Below are positions 7,323 to 16,172 of a stretch of 45,850 bases of DNA, in pieces. The notes below the pieces were generated by a model. That model saw nothing but the letters and a program-made list of their open reading frames with translations. It had not been told where the DNA came from and ran no database searches. The stretch's first letter is position 1. Every line of letters starts with the position of its first letter. Source of the DNA: Verrucomicrobiales bacterium (GTDB taxonomy: Bacteria > Verrucomicrobiota > Verrucomicrobiia > Limisphaerales > CANJXF01); contig CANJXF010000034.1 in NCBI GenBank assembly GCA_947478865.1, forward strand, positions 1 through 45,850, given 5' to 3'. The position numbers and the translations under genes are program-made.

Positions 7323-7362
7323 CACCTTCTGAAATTTGGAAAACAACCTTGCTTTTCACGCT

Positions 7363-8190
7363 ATGAGATTGCCCCCTTTGATTTTAATTCACGGCTATCC
7401 TTTAGATCATACGATGTGGCACTCCGTCGTGGGCGAACTCAGTGAAAAGACAAAAGTATTTGCGCCCGATCTTCCCGGTTTTGGAGACAACCCCGTGGAA
7501 ATCGCCGAGCCATCGATCGACCAAATGGCGGACGACATCGCGGAGCTTTTCGAACTGCACAACCTCACGCAAGCCGTGGTCGCCGGAATGTCGATGGGCG
7601 GTTACGTGGCGCTTTCATTTGCCCAACGGCACAAGGAACGGCTGGCCGGACTCGCGTTGATCAGCACCCAAGCCAACGCCGACCTGCCGGAGAATCAAAG
7701 GGCGCGGCGCGAACTGATCGAAAAAGTTCGGCACGACGGACCGACGCGCGCCTCCGAAGCAATTCTCCCCAGACTGTTCTCAGCCGCCAACCGGGACAAT
7801 CCCGCGCTGGCCCAGTTCGCCATTGAAGGCTCCAAAAGAGCAGGCGTGGAAGGCATATGTTGGGCGCTTGAGGCGATGGCGCGGCGGCCAGATAGAAATG
7901 CCGTGCTAAAATCATTAACGGTTCCAGCATCTGTAATCCATGGTGCCGAAGATCAAATCGTCCCAGCCGAGCGCGCGCGAACCATGGCTCAATGGATTCC
8001 GAACGCGACCTACGTGGAAATCCCGGGCGCGGGGCACGCAACACCGCTTGAGGCCGGAGAAAAGGTGGCAGAAGCCCTTCTGGAACTCTTGCAGCGATCA
8101 GCCGCGTTTCTCGCGAGCCACCCGCCCTGCGATGAGAATTCACGGCATCGGCCCGGCATTATCTGGTCTCCGACCGAGCGCGGGCTCTGA
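7363..8190 (+). CDS. Alpha/beta-fold hydrolase
   Basis: 275 residues from ATG 7363; a TTG at 7336 would add nine residues. The catalytic triad is visible: nucleophile S77 in GMSMGG, acid D197 in HGAEDQIVP and H225 in GAGHATPLE. The oxyanion-side motif HGYPLDHTMW lies near the N-terminus. The set resembles the pimeloyl-ACP esterase/3-oxoadipate enol-lactonase branch, but substrate cannot be read from the sequence. About 40 residues follow the last conserved histidine, somewhat more than usual. It starts 40 bp after the Pup ligase gene on the same strand, so cotranscription with the proteasome genes is possible though a functional link is not established. Confidence 0.85.
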   Translation: MRLPPLILIHGYPLDHTMWHSVVGELSEKTKVFAPDLPGFGDNPVEIAEPSIDQMADDIAELFELHNLTQAVVAGMSMGGYVALSFAQRHKERLAGLALISTQANADLPENQRARRELIEKVRHDGPTRASEAILPRLFSAANRDNPALAQFAIEGSKRAGVEGICWALEAMARRPDRNAVLKSLTVPASVIHGAEDQIVPAERARTMAQWIPNATYVEIPGAGHATPLEAGEKVAEALLELLQRSAAFLASHPPCDENSRHRPGIIWSPTERGL

Positions 8191-8235
8191 TGCCCCGCAT
8201 TGAACATTCTTCCGGTTTGCCGCACATTTCAAACC

Positions 8236-8610
8236 ATGTCAGATGAATTGGCAAAAGCGGCTCGCACCCTCGGCCTGGAAAGTTATCGACGTCACATTTT
8301 TCTGTGTGCCGATCAAACCGAATCCAAGTGTTGCCCGAAAAAGGAAGGGCTTGCCGCCTGGGAATTTTTAAAAGCGCGGCTGAAGGAACTCAATCTCGTC
8401 GGCCCACAGCCGTTGATTTACCGGAGCAAGGTGAATTGCCTCCGCGTCTGCACCCGCGGCCCAATCGCTGTCGTCTATCCCGAAGGCACGTGGTATCACT
8501 CCTGTTCTCCCTCGGTTCTGGAACGCATCATTCAGGAACATTTAATCGACGGGCAAATCGTCCGTGAATTTGCGTTTGCGCAGAACGAGAAGTGCGGCAA
8601 TCCGGGCTGA
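8236..8610 (+). CDS. Thioredoxin-like (2Fe-2S) ferredoxin
   Basis: 124 residues from ATG 8236. Cysteines C24, C32/C33, C68 and C72 follow the pattern of thioredoxin-fold [2Fe-2S] ferredoxins: HIFLC, then a CC pair, then [10 protein letters not shown] with the CxxxC pair, then VVYPEGTWY. An additional C90 occurs in YHSCSP. These small cytoplasmic proteins carry single electrons, and family members are often annotated near cobalamin or NADH-dehydrogenase genes. Here the neighbours give no partner. The gene lies 45 bp after the alpha/beta hydrolase on the same strand. Confidence 0.85.
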   Translation: MSDELAKAARTLGLESYRRHIFLCADQTESKCCPKKEGLAAWEFLKARLKELNLVGPQPLIYRSKVNCLRVCTRGPIAVVYPEGTWYHSCSPSVLERIIQEHLIDGQIVREFAFAQNEKCGNPG

Positions 8611-8748
8611 GGCCAAAAACGGCAGCGGCGGATTGAGCAGAACGGCTTTCGCAACCCGCCAATTGGGGCGGTTGATCGCGCCGTTTTGATTTTTCGTTTG
8701 TGTTCACAGTATTCCTTCGCAAAAATGCAAAGGAACAATTCCAAATCA

Positions 8749-9708
8749 ATGACACCATCCCGATCGTTTTCCCGCCGCGAATTTCTCGCCGGCACCAGCT
8801 TGCTTCTCGCTGGAAGCACGCTTCCACTTTGGGGCGCTGATGAAAAGGCGAAGAAGCCCGAGCCCATCATCGATATCCATCAGCACACCAATTACGGCGG
8901 GCGCAGCGATGAACAACTGCTCGCGCACCAACGCGCCATGGGCATTACCACGTCCATCCTTTTGCCCTCGGGCCGACCGCTCGAAGTGCCTTCCACCCAC
9001 AGCGGAAAATCAAATGGGCTGGCCGCAAAATGTCTGGGCAACGAAAGCGTCCTCGCGATGGCCAAACAGTTCCCGGGCGAATTTGTTTTTGGCGCGAATG
9101 AAATTACCGACCTGCCGGAAGCGCATCAGGAACTGGAGAAATATCTCAAGCTGGGCGCCGTGATTATTGCGGAACAAAAATTCGGCGTGGAGTGCGATTC
9201 CAAGCCTAGCCACATGGTTGCCGAGCTGGCGCAGGAATATAACGTGCCGGTGCTCCTGCATTTTCAGCATGAGATGTACAACCTGCACTTCGAACGGTTC
9301 CATACGATGCTGGAAAAATTTCCCAAGGTAAATTTCATCGGGCATGCGCAAACGTGGTGGGCGAACATCGACAAGGACCACAAAGATCAAAAAATTCTGT
9401 ATCCAAAAACCAAGGTGACCCAAGGCGGGCTAACCGACCGGCTGCTTAGTGATTACCCGAATATGTTCGGCGATTTATCGGCGGGCTCGGGCCTGAACGC
9501 GCTGGTTCGCGACGAGGAACACACCCACGGATTTTTGGAGCGACATCAGGACAAGCTCGTTTACGGAAGCGACTGCGTTGACACGATTGGCCGTGGCCCG
9601 GGTTGCCAGGGAGCGCAAACCATCGCGGCCATCCGGCGGCTGGCGCCGAGCAAAAAGATCGAGCGCAAACTGCTCTACGAAAACGCGAAGAAGCTGTTTC
9701 GGATTTGA
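8749..9708 (+). CDS. Tat-exported amidohydrolase (TIM-barrel, amidohydrolase-2 family)
   Basis: About 319 residues from ATG 8749, with AAAGGA some 15 bp upstream; an ATG at 8725 is an alternative start. The N-terminus carries a twin-arginine signal (FSRREFLAG followed by a hydrophobic stretch), so the enzyme folds and loads metal before export. The mature part begins with IIDIHQHTNYGG, the HxH metal site of strand 1. Later come VLLHFQHE, VNFIGHAQTWW (strand metal His) and LVYGSDCVD with the conserved Asp. These fit COG2159-type metal-dependent hydrolases or decarboxylases. The substrate is unknown. The gene appears monocistronic. Confidence 0.85.
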   Translation: MTPSRSFSRREFLAGTSLLLAGSTLPLWGADEKAKKPEPIIDIHQHTNYGGRSDEQLLAHQRAMGITTSILLPSGRPLEVPSTHSGKSNGLAAKCLGNESVLAMAKQFPGEFVFGANEITDLPEAHQELEKYLKLGAVIIAEQKFGVECDSKPSHMVAELAQEYNVPVLLHFQHEMYNLHFERFHTMLEKFPKVNFIGHAQTWWANIDKDHKDQKILYPKTKVTQGGLTDRLLSDYPNMFGDLSAGSGLNALVRDEEHTHGFLERHQDKLVYGSDCVDTIGRGPGCQGAQTIAAIRRLAPSKKIERKLLYENAKKLFRI

Positions 9709-9843
9709 ACCGGAGCATCGATTTAGCTTACGAAATTTCGCGAAATGAGGAGCTTTATATCCAACATGACACTGATGGTTTGACATTGTTATGGTGCTTG
9801 GCTCTTCTTTGGCCTGTCAGGTGCGAACTCCTGCCAATAATTG

Positions 9844-10536
9844 ATGACCAAGTTGATCAAAGCCCTTATTCACAAGCTTACAGGGGAGCGCTACACGGTG
9901 GTAAGGACAATGAACAGCCTCGGTCGCGCTCGACGCACTGACGTACTTTCCGACGAATACATCCGAGTCTCGACCTTGGAACTGTTGGTGGACGAGATAC
10001 AGCGCCGACGCGTTGTCGGCTGCGCCGCCGAACTGGGTGTTTACAAAGGGGATTTTGCGCGGCACATCAATGATCTCCTGCCCGACCGCGAATTGATCTT
10101 GTTTGACACGTTTACCGGTTTTGATTCCGACGAAATTCAACATGAGCTTAAAGCGGGATATGCCACAGTCGCCGATGATTTTTCCCGGACTTCCGTTGAT
10201 CTCGTCTTGAGCAAAATGCGTTTCCGCGAAAAGGTTTCTATTTGCCAAGGTTTCTTCCCGGAAAGTGCTGCAACGCTGCCCGAAAAAACATATGCGCTGG
10301 TCTCGATTGATTGCGATTTGCACGCACCGATTCTCGCCGGCCTGCATTATTTTTATCCACGGCTGAGTCCCGGCGGATTCCTCCTAGTCCATGATTACAA
10401 CAATTCGCGCTACGCTGGGGCAAAACAGGCGGTCGATACTTTTTGTGGTTTAAATGGAATTTTCCCAATTCCTATTACCGATTCCGTGGGTACGGCCATT
10501 ATTTGCAAGCCGGCAAGTTCTCCGCTCGCTCAGTAA
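9844..10536 (+). CDS. TylF/MycF-family O-methyltransferase
   Basis: 230 residues from ATG 9844. Motifs are AAELGVYKGDFARHI (SAM-binding loop), LILFDTFTGFD (acidic residue after strand 2), LVSIDCDLHAP (metal-binding Asp pair) and FLLVHDYNN. This is the macrocin O-methyltransferase fold, which uses S-adenosylmethionine and a divalent metal to methylate sugar hydroxyls. In non-antibiotic producers such enzymes usually decorate cell-surface polysaccharide. No glycosyltransferases are adjacent, so that role is inferred. The gene ends 5 bp from the stop codon of the convergent CPBP protease gene. Confidence 0.85.
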   Translation: MTKLIKALIHKLTGERYTVVRTMNSLGRARRTDVLSDEYIRVSTLELLVDEIQRRRVVGCAAELGVYKGDFARHINDLLPDRELILFDTFTGFDSDEIQHELKAGYATVADDFSRTSVDLVLSKMRFREKVSICQGFFPESAATLPEKTYALVSIDCDLHAPILAGLHYFYPRLSPGGFLLVHDYNNSRYAGAKQAVDTFCGLNGIFPIPITDSVGTAIICKPASSPLAQ

Positions 10537-10541
10537 GTGGG

Positions 10542-11213
10542 TCACCAGAAATTCCACGCGCCCTTCCAGATGACCCACAGGCCGAGGAGAAGATTTGTGA
10601 CGGCGTGGGCGGTCATCGCATCTCCGAGACGCTTTTTCCAGCAGACCAAACCCTGATAGGCGAAGCCACAGAGAATTCCCGCCATCCATTGCTGCGGGTG
10701 AACCAGGCCGAAAACAATCGAGGTGATGAGAAAGGCGCTCCACTTAAATTCCCCGATCGGGACCGATTGGAAGTCGGGGCGGATGATGTAGCGGTAAACA
10801 AAGGAGCGATAGAAAACCTCTTCAAGCGGCGGAACCACGAGCGCGGAGCCCATGAGACGAAACGAGAGAAACAGCCAGGCCAGCATGGAACCAGAGCCGA
10901 ATTGCCCGTGCGGGTTCCAGCCCGGTTCGGCCTTTCCAAATTTCGGATAGAAATTGTCCAATCCGATCCAGAGGACAAAGACGAGAATGCCCACGGCCAC
11001 GCCCTCGACGCTGATTTTCCAGCGCATTTCATTCACGTAAGGCCAAACCATCCAGAGCATTCCCGCGCCGAGCACAGTCTTTGCGAGATAAAGCCAATAG
11101 CGCGACGCTTCGCCAAAAAAACCGGGAAGTGAAGTCAGGACCAGGAAAATAAAAAAGGTCCCGACACGCACAAGAAGCGGCGAACTGGCCAGGTGGTTTT
11201 TGAGATTGCCCAT
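10542..11213 (-). CDS. CPBP-family intramembrane glutamic endopeptidase
   Basis: 223 residues with about seven hydrophobic segments. The CPBP/CAAX-protease motifs are present: EEVFYRSF (paired catalytic glutamates and the FxxR pattern), FGLVHPQQW (second motif with His) and HAVTNLLLG (third motif). These proteases cleave within or next to membranes. The subgroup resembles the CAAX-protease-related proteins found next to exosortase and exopolysaccharide genes, although no exosortase is in the window. It is the last gene of the minus-strand train, 25 bp after the GspB-like gene. Confidence 0.85.
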   Translation of the reverse strand: MGNLKNHLASSPLLVRVGTFFIFLVLTSLPGFFGEASRYWLYLAKTVLGAGMLWMVWPYVNEMRWKISVEGVAVGILVFVLWIGLDNFYPKFGKAEPGWNPHGQFGSGSMLAWLFLSFRLMGSALVVPPLEEVFYRSFVYRYIIRPDFQSVPIGEFKWSAFLITSIVFGLVHPQQWMAGILCGFAYQGLVCWKKRLGDAMTAHAVTNLLLGLWVIWKGAWNFW

Positions 11214-11238
11214 CGCGCAAAAAAATTAAGGCAGAGTT

Positions 11239-11811
11239 CTATTCCATCGTGAGCACATTGGTTTGGCCGTTCCATTCCAAGGTGACAGATTGGCGATCTA
11301 TTTTTACGACACGAACGCCAGCAATCAGCTCGCCGGCTCCCACGGTCTTGCCATTGATCAGCGCAGTCGACTGATTCAATCGATAAAAAATCCCCTGGAG
11401 TTTTAATTGCGGTGGAGCGACTGGCGCAGGCGCGGCGACGGAGGTTGCAGCGGCAACATTGTTGGTTGGCTCCAGCGGGATTGAACTGACCACTGCACTG
11501 GCTGGCGATCGTGGCGCGTCAACTTGAGGGACGCCTGGCACCGGTGTGATCGGGCGTTGCAGCGCGACCGATGGGGCCACCGGCTCGCCGGATTTGTTGT
11601 TCGTAACGACTTTAGTTCGAGCGCCATTCCAAATGAAAAAAGCGACGACCAACAAAAGAAACGCGAAGGCGCCCAGAATTTTTGCCGTGGCGGAAGAAGC
11701 AAATCTCTCCGGCGTAAGGACCGGCTCCATCGGTGCGCCCGCAGAAGTTGGGCTGACCTGTCCCTGACCGTTCTGTTTGCCGCGCCGCAGCGCATCGTTT
11801 ACCAGGCTCAT
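11239..11811 (-). CDS. GspB-like membrane protein, partner of the ExeA-type ATPase
   Basis: 190 residues from ATG 11811; longer frames upstream are ignored because this start overlaps the ATPase stop by 4 bp. The N-terminus MSLVNDALRRGKQ is the short cytoplasmic motif shared by GspB/ExeB-type proteins (S-x-I-x-x-A-L-x-x-A). One membrane helix follows (AKILGAFAFLLLVVAFFIW), then a Pro/Ala/Val-rich linker, then a C-terminal domain (LKLQGIFYRLNQSTALINGK...VVKIDRQSVTLEWNG) like the C-terminal domain of GspB/GspC. In type II secretion, GspA and GspB help place the outer-membrane secretin. No other secretion genes are nearby. Confidence 0.8.
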   Translation of the reverse strand: MSLVNDALRRGKQNGQGQVSPTSAGAPMEPVLTPERFASSATAKILGAFAFLLLVVAFFIWNGARTKVVTNNKSGEPVAPSVALQRPITPVPGVPQVDAPRSPASAVVSSIPLEPTNNVAAATSVAAPAPVAPPQLKLQGIFYRLNQSTALINGKTVGAGELIAGVRVVKIDRQSVTLEWNGQTNVLTME

Positions 11812-12623
11812 GCGTCGATATTCCCTTCGAGTTCCCGAATGGCGCGTCCCACAATCCAAAAATCGATGCGATCGCGCGCGTGAACAAATCCGGCGAGAAG
11901 ACATTTATCACACAACGCATTGATCAAGCGCGGGATCCCCTGGCTGTAGCGATGAATCCGCCACAGAGCTGGCGCGCTGAAATAAGGCGGACCTTTTCCA
12001 CCGGAGATATGAAGCCGATGTTGAACATACTGACCGACCTCAGTGTATTTCAGCGGGCGAAGATGGTAACGGACGGTGATGCGCTGCCGCAGTTGCCGAA
12101 GCCCGTGATGATTCAGGCGCTCGCGCAATTCCGGTTGCCCCATCAACACGATTTGCAGGAGTTTGCGGTCGTCGGTTTCCAGATTCGACAGCAGCCGAAC
12201 CTGTTCCAACAAGTCATTCGTCAGATCCTGCGCTTCGTCGATAATCAATACCGTCTCCCTGTCCCGGGCCATTTGTTGCAGAAGAAAATGATTAATCTCA
12301 GCAATGGTTTCCAGTCGATCGAGACCTTTGGCGTTAAGACCAAATTCTGTCGCAATGGATTTGATCAATTGGTCGGGGTCCAGCGCGGGATTGATGATCA
12401 AGGCGGTTGAAAAATTGCTGCCGAGTTGATCGAGCAAAGCGCGGCAAAGCGTCGTCTTTCCAGCTCCAACTTCGCCGGTCAATTGCACAAACCCTTTTCG
12501 CTCACGAATGCCGTAGAGCAAATGGTTGAAGGCCTCGCGATGTTTGGCGCTGTAAAAAAGAAACTTCGGATTTGGCGTGATGTTAAATGGCGGCTCGCTC
12601 AGGCCGTAATATTCCAAATACAC
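11808..12623 (-). CDS. ExeA/GspA-like AAA ATPase
   Basis: 271 residues starting at GTG 12623. The N-terminus MYLEYYGLSEPPFNITPNPKF is the typical opening of the ExeA/GspA/MSHA MshM group. Walker A is GEVGAGKTTL (about residues 50-59), Walker B is VLIIDEAQDL and a sensor-like QIVLMGQPEL follows. Unlike full GspA there is no C-terminal membrane helix or peptidoglycan-binding domain, so this is the short ATPase form also found near PEP-CTERM/exopolysaccharide loci. It overlaps the GspB-like gene by ATGA, so the two are probably translated together as partners. The 65-bp gap to hisC is the largest in the train. Confidence 0.85.
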   Translation of the reverse strand: MYLEYYGLSEPPFNITPNPKFLFYSAKHREAFNHLLYGIRERKGFVQLTGEVGAGKTTLCRALLDQLGSNFSTALIINPALDPDQLIKSIATEFGLNAKGLDRLETIAEINHFLLQQMARDRETVLIIDEAQDLTNDLLEQVRLLSNLETDDRKLLQIVLMGQPELRERLNHHGLRQLRQRITVRYHLRPLKYTEVGQYVQHRLHISGGKGPPYFSAPALWRIHRYSQGIPRLINALCDKCLLAGFVHARDRIDFWIVGRAIRELEGNIDA

Positions 12624-12688
12624 GCCCGCTTAATTAACGCATCGAAACCGGTGAGAAAAGAAAATACGGGAAATCTTCCAACCATCGA

Positions 12689-13792
12689 TCACGAGAGAAT
12701 TTTCCGCAGGGCTTTCAGCAACGAATCGGTTTCCGCGTCCGTGCCAATGGTAATGCGCAAAAACTTTTGCGTTTCCGGATAACTGAACCAGCGCACAAGA
12801 ATTTTTTCTGCACGCAACTTTTCGAGCCAAAGCTTCGCCGCAAACCCGGGCGGCCGGATGAGAATGAAATTGGTTTGGCTCGGCTGAACCATGAATCCCA
12901 ATCCAACCAGTTCGCGACGCAGACGTTCGCGGGTTGATTTGATCTTCTGAAAATTCTTCCGGTAGTAGCCGAGATCAGCAAGCGTGGCGAGCGCCGCGAT
13001 TTGCCCCAACCCGTTTACATTGTAGCTGTCGCGAACCTTGTCGAGCGCGGCAATGATTTCTGGATGCGCCACAAAATAGCCGACGCGCTGGAAACAAAGC
13101 GAATAAGCTTTGGAAAACGTTCGCGAAATGATGACGTGCGGATATTTTATTGCGAGCGACAACGCATTCTCCTCAGCGAAATCAACGTAGGCTTCATCGA
13201 GGATAACAATTCCCTTTTGCACCGCGCAAAGCTTCTCGAGTTCCGCTGTAGAATACCCGCGACCACTTGGCGCGTTGGGCGTCGTGACGAGGGTGAGAGC
13301 CGCCTTGAAATCCCATTGTTTCCTGCGACGCAACTCAGCGGTGTCAGGAATAGAAAACTCCGGCCCAAGCGGCACCGGGTTTTTGTGCGCGCCATGAATA
13401 TCGGCCAGCACGGGATATAAGGAATAGCTTGGCGTAAAATATTGAATCGTCTCTCGCGATGACCTGGCCGAACTTGCCGGTTCGACAAATGCACGGGTGG
13501 CCAGGGCCAGCAATTCGTCGGAGCCATTTCCAACGATAATATTTTCCGGGTTGCATCGATGCAGCTTCGCCAATTTCTCGCGCAGAAGCTGCGCCGTCGG
13601 ATTCGGGTAAAGACGCAGCCGCCCATCAACCGCAGCTCTCGTCGCCTGCAAGACTTTGGTCGACGGCGGATAAGGATTTTCGTTGGTATTAAGCTTGATC
13701 AATCCCTTGATCTTCGGCTGCTCCCCTGGAACGTAGGCATGCAAGTCGCGCACAAGAGGGCGAATTAATTTCTTTAAACCGGAATTGCTCAT
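12689..13792 (-). CDS. hisC: Histidinol-phosphate aminotransferase
   Basis: 367 residues, usual family length. The enzyme is a fold-type I PLP aminotransferase that turns imidazole-acetol phosphate into histidinol phosphate. Visible features are LIKLNTNENPYPPS near the N-terminus, VGNGSDELL, TPNAPSG, VILDEAYVDF and the PLP-binding lysine K228 in SRTFSKAYSL. The family's usual AGLR after SKAYSL reads CFQR here, an uncommon change next to the active site. It begins 6 bp after hisD on the same strand. Confidence 0.95.
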   Translation of the reverse strand: MSNSGLKKLIRPLVRDLHAYVPGEQPKIKGLIKLNTNENPYPPSTKVLQATRAAVDGRLRLYPNPTAQLLREKLAKLHRCNPENIIVGNGSDELLALATRAFVEPASSARSSRETIQYFTPSYSLYPVLADIHGAHKNPVPLGPEFSIPDTAELRRRKQWDFKAALTLVTTPNAPSGRGYSTAELEKLCAVQKGIVILDEAYVDFAEENALSLAIKYPHVIISRTFSKAYSLCFQRVGYFVAHPEIIAALDKVRDSYNVNGLGQIAALATLADLGYYRKNFQKIKSTRERLRRELVGLGFMVQPSQTNFILIRPPGFAAKLWLEKLRAEKILVRWFSYPETQKFLRITIGTDAETDSLLKALRKILS

Positions 13793-13798
13793 CTTAAA

Positions 13799-15097
13799 TC
13801 ACTTTGCTTCCAATCGAACCTCGCTGGATCTGCCATGCGCGCTCAATCCTTCGAGCTCGGCAAATTTTTTCACGGCCGGCAGCGCCTTCTTAAGGGAGGC
13901 GCGATTGTATTCAACAACGCTTGTGCGTCGTTGAAATTGATCCACCGTCAAGCCGGGAAACGATGCCCCTGCCCCGCCCGTTGGCAGCGTGTGACTCGGC
14001 CCCGCGACATAATCGCCGAGAACCGTCGGAGAAAATCCGCCGAGGAAAATTGCGCCGGCTGTGAGAATTTTTTCTGAAACTTTGGCGGCCTGACGCGCCA
14101 TCACTTCGCAATGTTCGGGCGCAATCTGATTCACCAGCTGCACGCCCTGATCCAGGTTTTTCACGTGAATCAGCCATCCGTTGTTTTTCAAGGCGCGCTC
14201 GATGAACTCCCGTCGCGAAAGCTTCGAGAGCTGGCGGGCTATTTCCGCTTCAACCGCACGCAGCATCTTCGCTGAATTCGTGATGAGCCAAACGCGTTCG
14301 TGACCCGATCCATGCTCAGCCTGGGCCAGCAAATCGGCCGCGGCAAATTTTGGATTGGCGGTTTCATCCGCCAACACGAGTACCTCGCTCGGGCCGGGCA
14401 AAAGATCGATCGCGACGTGGCCAAACAACAACCGTTTCGCGGCGACAACATATGCATTTCCAGGACCGAAGATTTTCTGCACCCAGCGAATTGTGGGAGT
14501 CCCAAGCGCCATTGCCGCAATCGCCTGCGCGCCGCCAATTCGGTAAATCTCGGTCGCTCCCGCCGCGCGAATCGCGAAGAGCAGCGACGGATTTATCACA
14601 CCCGTCTTGCCCGCCGGCGTGCAGACCACGATCTCGCGGCACCCTGCCACACGCGCCAAAGTGATGGTCATCAGCGCCGTCGAAACCAATGGCGCGGTTC
14701 CTCCAGGAATGTAAATTCCGACGCGCTGAAACGGATCATATTTTTCGCCGACCGTGCCTCCGTGGCTGTTGCGAATCGACCAGCCTTTGCGAAGTCCCTT
14801 CCGGCTGAACGTCTCGATATTTTTTTTCGCAACCTCAACCGCGCTGCGCAGCGCGTCATCGGCCTTGACGGAGGAAGAGAGCAGTTCAGCCTGAGTCACA
14901 GCGAATTGTTCCGACGTGAGTTTCACTCCGTCAAATCGCTCCGTGAATTCCGCAAGAGCAGCATCACCCCGCAACTTGACCGCGTCCACAATTTCGCGGG
15001 TGCGCTGCTCAATGGCTGGATCAAAAAGACTTGAGCTCGCGGTAAGCTCGCGAATGCGGTCGGCGAAATTGAGGTCTCCGAATCGGACAATTTTCAT
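13799..15097 (-). CDS. hisD: Histidinol dehydrogenase
   Basis: 432 residues. Catalyses the last two steps of histidine synthesis, histidinol to histidine, with two NAD+ and a zinc ion. Signatures include VGIYIPGGTAPLVSTALMT, EIVVCTPAG, IGGAQAIAAMALGT, KIFGPGNAYV, AIDLLPGPSEVLVLAD, QAEHGSGHERVWL and the C-terminal GPSHTLPTGG. Only hisD and hisC are present here, so the remaining his genes lie elsewhere. The gene sits 34 bp downstream of tsaD in the same direction. Confidence 0.97.
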   Translation of the reverse strand: MKIVRFGDLNFADRIRELTASSSLFDPAIEQRTREIVDAVKLRGDAALAEFTERFDGVKLTSEQFAVTQAELLSSSVKADDALRSAVEVAKKNIETFSRKGLRKGWSIRNSHGGTVGEKYDPFQRVGIYIPGGTAPLVSTALMTITLARVAGCREIVVCTPAGKTGVINPSLLFAIRAAGATEIYRIGGAQAIAAMALGTPTIRWVQKIFGPGNAYVVAAKRLLFGHVAIDLLPGPSEVLVLADETANPKFAAADLLAQAEHGSGHERVWLITNSAKMLRAVEAEIARQLSKLSRREFIERALKNNGWLIHVKNLDQGVQLVNQIAPEHCEVMARQAAKVSEKILTAGAIFLGGFSPTVLGDYVAGPSHTLPTGGAGASFPGLTVDQFQRRTSVVEYNRASLKKALPAVKKFAELEGLSAHGRSSEVRLEAK

Positions 15098-15131
15098 GCG
15101 GCGACGAAGCTAGAGGAAGCTCTGGTGAAAG

Positions 15132-16172
15132 TCAAAACGCGGAAAGATTGGACAGCGACCAACTCGTTTGAATTTCTGCATCCAGCGGAGTGGGCGGCGC
15201 TCCAGCAAGCAGCTTACGTTCGGCCAATAGACCGATCATCGCGGCGTTGTCGGTGCAAAGGGATTTTTCTGCGAGGCGTAATTGGAATCCCGCTCCTTGG
15301 CAAGCCACAGCAAGTCTCTGGCGCAAGGCCCGATTGCAGGTCACACCGCCAGAGGCCGTCACACAGCGGACCGCGAGTTTCTTCGCCGCTTTAATTGTTT
15401 TCACGACGAGCACATCGACAATCGCCGCCTGCACACTGGCGCACAGATCGCAAAGACGCTTTCGGTCGTCGAGCAGTTCGGGATTTTTCTGGAGAAAATA
15501 ACGGACGGATGTTTTCAATCCGGAGAAGCTGAAATCGTGATTGGGCTCGTAAATCATCGGCCGCGGAAAATCATGCGCTTTTGGATTCCCGCTCTCAGCG
15601 AAGCGATCGATTTCCGGCCCGCCGGGGTAGGGCAAACCGATTAGCTTGGCGATCTTATCGAAACATTCGCCCGCCGCGTCATCGACCGTCTCGCCGAGGA
15701 GCTCGTGATTCAACTCGCCTTTCACATGAACCAACATCGTGTGGCCGCCGCTGACGATGAGAGAAATGTTTGGCTGAAGTTCATCAAAGGCGGCGCGAAG
15801 TGGCGTGCCGGAAGTCCAAGGCGAGTACAAATGGGCCTCGTGATGATTGATTCCAAGAAAAGGTTTGCGCAGCGAAAAAGCCAAGGCTTGTCCCGCCTTG
15901 AGACCAATCATCAGTGCGCTGGGCAGGCCCGGCCCGCGCGTCGCCGCGACGGCATCGAGATCTGGGATGGAAATTTTTGCGTCGTGCAAAGCTGTTCTCG
16001 CGACGGGCAAAAGGTTTCGCAAATGCTCGCGCGTGGCGAGCTCCGGAACCACCCCGCCGTACTCGGCATGCAGTGCGATTTGCGAGGAAACGCAGTTCGA
16101 CAAAACGGTTCCGTTGCGGATAATCGCGACGCTGGTTTCATCGCAGGAAGTTTCAAAAGCGAGCAGCGTCAT
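15132..16172 (-). CDS. tsaD: tRNA N6-threonylcarbamoyladenosine transferase TsaD
   Basis: 346 residues, usual length. TsaD moves the threonylcarbamoyl group onto A37 of tRNAs that read ANN codons, together with TsaB and TsaE. Motifs are FETSCDETSVAI (ASKHA phosphate loop), EYGGVVPELATREH, TRGPGLPSALMIG, the metal-binding HHEAH at residues 110-114, LIVSGGHT and FSFSGLKTSVRY. The start codon overlaps the stop of pgl by 4 bp. A tRNA-Thr(UGU), a natural substrate class, is encoded elsewhere in this window, but no link is implied. Confidence 0.97.
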   Translation of the reverse strand: MTLLAFETSCDETSVAIIRNGTVLSNCVSSQIALHAEYGGVVPELATREHLRNLLPVARTALHDAKISIPDLDAVAATRGPGLPSALMIGLKAGQALAFSLRKPFLGINHHEAHLYSPWTSGTPLRAAFDELQPNISLIVSGGHTMLVHVKGELNHELLGETVDDAAGECFDKIAKLIGLPYPGGPEIDRFAESGNPKAHDFPRPMIYEPNHDFSFSGLKTSVRYFLQKNPELLDDRKRLCDLCASVQAAIVDVLVVKTIKAAKKLAVRCVTASGGVTCNRALRQRLAVACQGAGFQLRLAEKSLCTDNAAMIGLLAERKLLAGAPPTPLDAEIQTSWSLSNLSAF